Source of the DNA: Eutreptiella sp. 'Long Island Sound 2002'
Lineage: Eukaryota > Euglenozoa > Euglenophyceae > Eutreptiales > Eutreptiaceae
Assembly (NCBI GenBank): GCA_964036045.1
Contig: CAXIWF010000722.1
Location: 51,952 to 115,951 of the forward strand
DNA length: 64,000 nucleotides
Direction of reading: 5' to 3'
Both the position numbers and the translations under genes were made by a program. Positions 60,541 to 64,000 of the stretch are shown here, in pieces. Under the pieces are notes generated by a model, which was not told the DNA's origin, searched no databases, and saw only the letters and a list, made by a program, of their open reading frames with translations. Numbering within the stretch: position 1 is the stretch's first letter; each line of letters begins with the position of its first letter.

Positions 60541-61120
60541 TCTGCAAAAGCGCGAAGTGCGGTGACAAAGCATTGGGGCGGTGGCGGAGGGGCTGGGGCA
60601 TGACAGACGTGGGGGCGGGGGGGGGGGGGGGGGTCCGGGTCTCTGCAAAAGCGCGCAGTGCAGACCGTGACAGACCGTTGCAGGGGGGATGGGGGGGGGG
60701 CGTGACAGACGTTCCGGGGGCGGGGGGGGGAGGAGGGGGGCGGCTCTCTAAAAAAGCGCGCGGCGTGGCGGCGCGTCCGGCTCTGTGCAAAAGCGCGCGG
60801 TGCGGTGACAGACCATTGGGGAGGGGGGGGGGGGGGGGGGGGGGGGGCAAATGCGCGCGGCGCGGCGGCGCGTCCCGCTCTCTGAAAAAGCGCGCGGGGC
60901 AAGGGCGCGTCCGGCTCTCTGACAGAGCGTGCGGCGCGGTGCCGGGGGGGGGGGGGGGGGGGGGCGTGTCAGACCGTTGTTGTTGTTGTTGGGGGGGGGG
61001 GGGGGGGGGGGCTGACAGACGGTTGGAGTCTGGTACTTGAAAAACGCGCGGCGCGGCGGCGCGTCCGGCTCTCTGCAAAAGCGCGCGGTGCGGTGGCGGG
61101 GAGGGGGGGGGGGGGGGGGG
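60541..61120 (+). repeat. Higher-order unit, first copy (partner 63,361-63,940)
   Basis: The order GCGCGAAGTGCGGTGACAAAG, CATTGGGGCGGTGGCGG, GCATGACAGACG, GCGCAGTGCAGACCGTGACA, GACGTTCCGGGGGC, CTCTCTAAAAAAGCG, GACAGACCATTGGGGAGG, the longest G-run, CGTTGTTGTTGTT and GGTTGGAGTCTGG recurs 2,817-2,820 bp downstream. Differences are small: GGGGCTGGGGCA against GGGGGAGGGGCA, ACAAATG shared, TACTTG against CACTTG. Confidence 0.85.
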
Positions 61121-63670
61121 GGGGCTGACAGACGTTCGCGGTGGGGGGGGCCGGGCTCTTTGGAAAAGCGCCCGGTGCGGTGGCGGAGGGGGGGGGGGGG
61201 GGGGGGGCATGACAGACGTGGGGCCGGGCGGGGGGGGGGGGGGGGGGTCCGGCTCTCTTCAAAAGCACGCGGCGTGGCGGCGCGTCCGGCTCTCTGCAAA
61301 AGCGCGAAGTGCGGTGACAGACCATTGGGGCGGGGGGGGGGGGGGTGGGGATGGCAGAAGCGCGCGGCGCGGCGGCGCGTCCGGCTCTCTGAAAAAGCGC
61401 GCGGCGCGGTGGCGAGGGGGGGGGGGGGGGGGGGGGGTTGTCAGACCGTTGTTGGGGGGGGGGGGGGGGGGCTGACAGACCGTAAGAGGCTGGCTCTTGA
61501 AAAGCGCGCGGCGCGGCGGCGCGTCCGGCTCTCTGCAAAAGCGCGCGGTGCGGTTGCGGGGAGGGGGGGGGGGGGGGGGTCGACAGCCCGTTTGAGGGGG
61601 GGTGGGGGGGGGGGGGGTCCGGCTCTTTGCGAAAGCGCGCGGTGCGGTCGCTGACAGACCGTTGCAGGGGGGGGGGGGGGGGGCGTTGCAGACGTTCCGG
61701 GGGGGGGAGGGGGAGGAGGGGGGCGGCTCTCTAAAAAAGCGCGCGGCGTGGCGGCGCGTCCGGCTTTGTTCAAAAGCGCGCGGTGCGGTGACAGACCATT
61801 GGGGCGGGGGGGGGGGGGGGTGGGGGGGGGCAAAAGCGAGCGGGGCAAGGGCGCGTCCGGCTCTCTGACAGAGCGTGCGGCGCGGTGGCGGGGGGGGGGG
61901 GGGGGGGGGGGGGGGCTAACAGACGGTTGGAGTTTGGCACTTGAAAAGCGCGCGGTGCGGCGGCGCGTCCGGCTCTCTGCAAAAGCGCGCGCTGCGGTGG
62001 CGGGGAGGGGGGGGGGGGGGGGGGCTGACAGACGTGGGGCCGGGCGGGGGGGGGGGGGGGGGGTCCGGCTCTCTGCAAAAGCGCGCGGCGTGGCGGCGCG
62101 TCTCGCTCTCTGCAAAAGCGCGCGGCGCGCCGGCGGGGGGGGGGGGGGGATGGCGTCACAGACGTTTGGGGGGGGGGATGGACACACCGTTGGAAGGGGG
62201 GGGGGGGGGGCTTGTCTAACCGTTGTTGTTGGGGGGGGGGGGGGCGTGACACACTGTTGGAGGGGGGGGGGAGGGGGCCCGTGACAGACTGTTGGAGTCC
62301 GGCTCTTGAAAAGCGCGCGGCGCGGCGGCGCGTCCGGCCCTCTGAAAAAGCGCGCGGCGCGGTGGCGAGGGGGGGGGGGGGGGGCTGGGGTTGTCAGACC
62401 GTTGTTGGGGGGGGGGGGGGGGGGCTGACATACCGTAAGAGTGTGGCTCTTGAAAAGCGCGCGGCGCGGTGGCGCGTCCGGCTCTCTGCAAAAGCGCGCG
62501 GTGCGGTGGCGGGGAGGGGGGGGGGGGGGTCGACAGCCTGTTTGAGGGGGGGTGGGGGGGGGGGGGGGGGGAGTCCGGCTCTTTGCAAAAGCGCGCAGTG
62601 CGGTGGCGGAGGGGGGGGTGGCATGACAGACGTGGGGGCAGGGGGGGGGGGGCGGGTCTCTGCAAAAGCGCGCGGTGTGGTCGCTGACAGACCGTTGCAG
62701 GGGGGGGGGGGGGGGGGCGTGACAGACGTTCCGGGGGGAGGAGGGGGGAGGAGGGGGGCGGCTCTCTAAAAAAGCGCGCGGCGTGGCGGCGCGTCCGGCT
62801 CTGTGCAAAAGCGCGCGGTGCGGTGACAGACCATTGGGGCGGGGGGGGGGGGGGGGGGGGGGGCAAAAGCGCGCGGGGCAAGGGCGCGTCCGGCTCTCTG
62901 ACAGAGCGTGCGGCGCGGTGGCGGGGGGGGGGGGGGGCGTGTCCGACCGTTGTTGGGGGGGGGGGGGGGGCTAACAGACGGTTGGAGTCTGGCACTTGAA
63001 AAGCGCGCGGCGCGTCGGCGCGTCCGGCTCTCTGCAAAAGCGCGCGGTGCGGTGGCGGGGAGGGGGGGGGGGGGGGGGGCTGACAGACGTTTGGGGGGGG
63101 GGGGGGGGGGTGGGGGGGGGGGGGGGGGGGTCCGGCTCTTTGGAAAAGCGCCCGGTGCGGTGGCGGCCGGTCCGGCTCTCTGCAAAAGCGCGCGGCGTGG
63201 CGGCGCGTCCGGCTCTCTGCAAAAGCGCGAAGTGCGGTGACAAAGCATTGGGGCGGGGGGGGGGGGGGGGGGGGGGGGGGCATGACAGACGTGGGGCCGG
63301 GCGGGGGGGGGGGGGTCCGGCTCTCTGCAAAAGCGCGCGGCGTGGCGGCGCATCCGGCTCTCTGCAAAAGCGCGAAGTGCGGTGACAAAGCATTGGGGCG
63401 GTGGCGGAGGGGGAGGGGCATGACAGACGTGGGGGCGGCGGGGGGGGGGGGGTCCGGGTCTCTGCAAAAGCGCGCAGTGCAGACCGTGACAGACCGTTGC
63501 AGGGGGGATGGGGGGGGGGGCGTGACAGACGTTCCGGGGGCGGGGGGGGGAGGAGGGGGGCGGCTCTCTAAAAAAGCGCGCGGCGTGGCGGCGCGTCCGG
63601 CTCTGTGCAAAAGCGCGCGGTGCGGTGACAGACCATTGGGGAGGGGGGGGGGGGGGGGGGGGGGGGGGCA
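60700..63670 (+). repeat. Four modules with CTCTCTAAAAAAGCGCGCGG
   Basis: This motif starts at 60,744, 61,727, 62,762 and 63,564 (spacings 983, 1,035 and 802 bp). Each follows GACGTTCCGGGG and an AGG-broken G-run, and leads to GTGACAGACCATTGGGG. It replaces the TCTGCAAAAGCG form found elsewhere. Confidence 0.85.
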
Positions 63671-63811
63671 AATGCGCGCGGCGCGGCGGCGCGTCCCGCT
63701 ATCTGAAAAAGCGCGCGGGGCAAGGGCGCGTCCGGCTCTCTGACAGAGCGTGCGGCGCGGTGGCGGGGGGGGGGGGGGGGGGGGGGCGTGTCAGACCGTT
63801 GTTGTTGTTGG
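60969..63811 (+). repeat. Short GTT microsatellite steps
   Basis: CCGTTGTTG tracts stand before G-runs near 60,971 (longest), 61,447, 62,220, 62,399, 62,948 and 63,797. Copy number varies from two to five, the most length-variable part of the module apart from the G-runs. Confidence 0.75.
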
Positions 63812-63865
63812 GGGGGGGGGGGGGGGGGCTGAGAGACGGTTGGAGTCTGGCACTTGAAAAACGCG
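61013..63865 (+). repeat. Seven modules ending CTTGAAAA
   Basis: A motif of the form GACNGTTGGAGTCTGG or GACCGTAAGAGGCTGG, then NNCTTGAAAA and GCGCGCGGCG, occurs near 61,013, 61,482, 61,916, 62,283, 62,427, 62,970 and 63,831. Two classes are visible: GTTGGAG with CACTTG or TACTTG, and GTAAGAG with CTCTTG; 62,283 mixes them. Confidence 0.8.
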
Positions 63866-63940
63866 CGGCGCGGCGGCGCGTCCGGCTCTCTGCTAAAGCG
63901 CGCGGTGCGGTGGCGGGGAGGGGGGGGGGGGGGGGGGCTG
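63361..63940 (+). repeat. Higher-order unit, second copy (partner 60,541-61,120)
   Basis: Repeats the first copy base for base over long stretches, including the AAATGCGCGCGG form after the 26-G run. The start of the array (60,097) matches 63,033, offset about 2,936; a deletion at about 63,170 (GTGGCGGCCGGTCCGG) explains the shift to 2,820. Confidence 0.85.
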
Positions 63941-64000
63941 ACAGACGTTCGGGGGGGGGGGGGGGGGTCCGGCTCTTTGGAAAAGCGCCCGGTGCGGTGG

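Larger units (their letters stand above)
60097..64000 (+). repeat. G-run-rich, CpG-rich array
   Basis: Poly-G tracts up to about 26 long (for example 60,823-60,847, 61,890-61,915, 63,255-63,280, 63,643-63,668) alternate with a few short motifs: TCCGGCTCTCTGCAAAAGCG, GCGCGCGGTGCGGTGGCGG or GCGTGGCGGCGCG, and TGACAGACGT or GACAGACCGTTG. G-runs are always on the + strand; I see no long C-run. The reverse strand gives proline- and arginine-rich open frames (up to 658 codons, running into the neighbouring array), the forward strand glycine-rich ones. None has gene-like features. The array continues past the window. No TTAGGG-type telomere repeat seen. Confidence 0.95.

Noticed and set aside
59234-61210. 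658-codon reverse frame, proline- and arginine-rich, resembling a collagen or formin-like protein
   Set aside because: Proline runs are poly-C on the reverse strand. The frame runs across the border of two unrelated arrays without change of character, so it cannot be a conserved gene.
60097-64000. Telomere or rDNA
   Set aside because: No TTAGGG, TTTAGGG or TG1-3 repeat and nothing like rRNA core sequence; the G-runs are separated by other motifs.

Overview
The window is built entirely of tandem and inverted repeats. I find no gene, RNA gene or recognisable transposon in it. Every long open frame (up to 785 codons, on both strands) is explained by repeat composition. Three different repeat arrays abut: an 11-bp satellite (1-53,850), an AT-rich array of short boxes and homopolymers that changes strand (53,851-60,096), and a G-run-rich, CpG-rich array (60,097 to the window end). 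This looks like eukaryotic heterochromatin (pericentromere, subtelomere, sex or dot chromosome) from a long-read assembly. CpG-to-TpG/CpA variants hint at germline CpG methylation and so perhaps a vertebrate or plant, but nothing here fixes the species. Homopolymer lengths should be treated as uncertain.

Region 1 is about 4,900 head-to-tail copies of AATTCTCGGAA, all in the same orientation. Point variants of the unit are arranged into higher-order blocks. A-blocks (about 312 bp, marker TTATCTG), C-blocks (about 543 bp, marker ACCAATTTCTTGG) and the linking B segments fill 1-25 kb and return at 45-52 kb. Between them lie other families: a 1,509-bp duplication (25.3-28.3 kb), blocks marked GCCCTCGG and TTCCCGG (28-37 kb), blocks marked CTCGCAAAATTCTGGG (34-38 kb), and a 704/671-bp array (38.7-46.6 kb). 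The layout suggests a new expansion inside an older satellite.

Region 2 consists of boxes of about 38-49 bp built round the 12-bp palindrome CGAGAATTCTCG and 8-bp TTTTCGGA steps, separated by poly-T and TTTTCTGG 8-mers. At about 57,062 the pattern turns over: T-rich on the left, A-rich on the right, with a hairpin at the turn. Segments of the left arm recur as reverse complements in the right arm, and an 803-bp unit is tandemly duplicated on the right. The boxes share the TTCTCGGA core with region 1, so the two arrays are probably related.

Region 3 alternates poly-G tracts (up to about 26) with three short GC-rich motifs, and repeats at about 2.82 kb. The junction with region 2 falls on shared TGCAAAA. 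From 57,062 to the end the + strand is purine-biased (A, then G).
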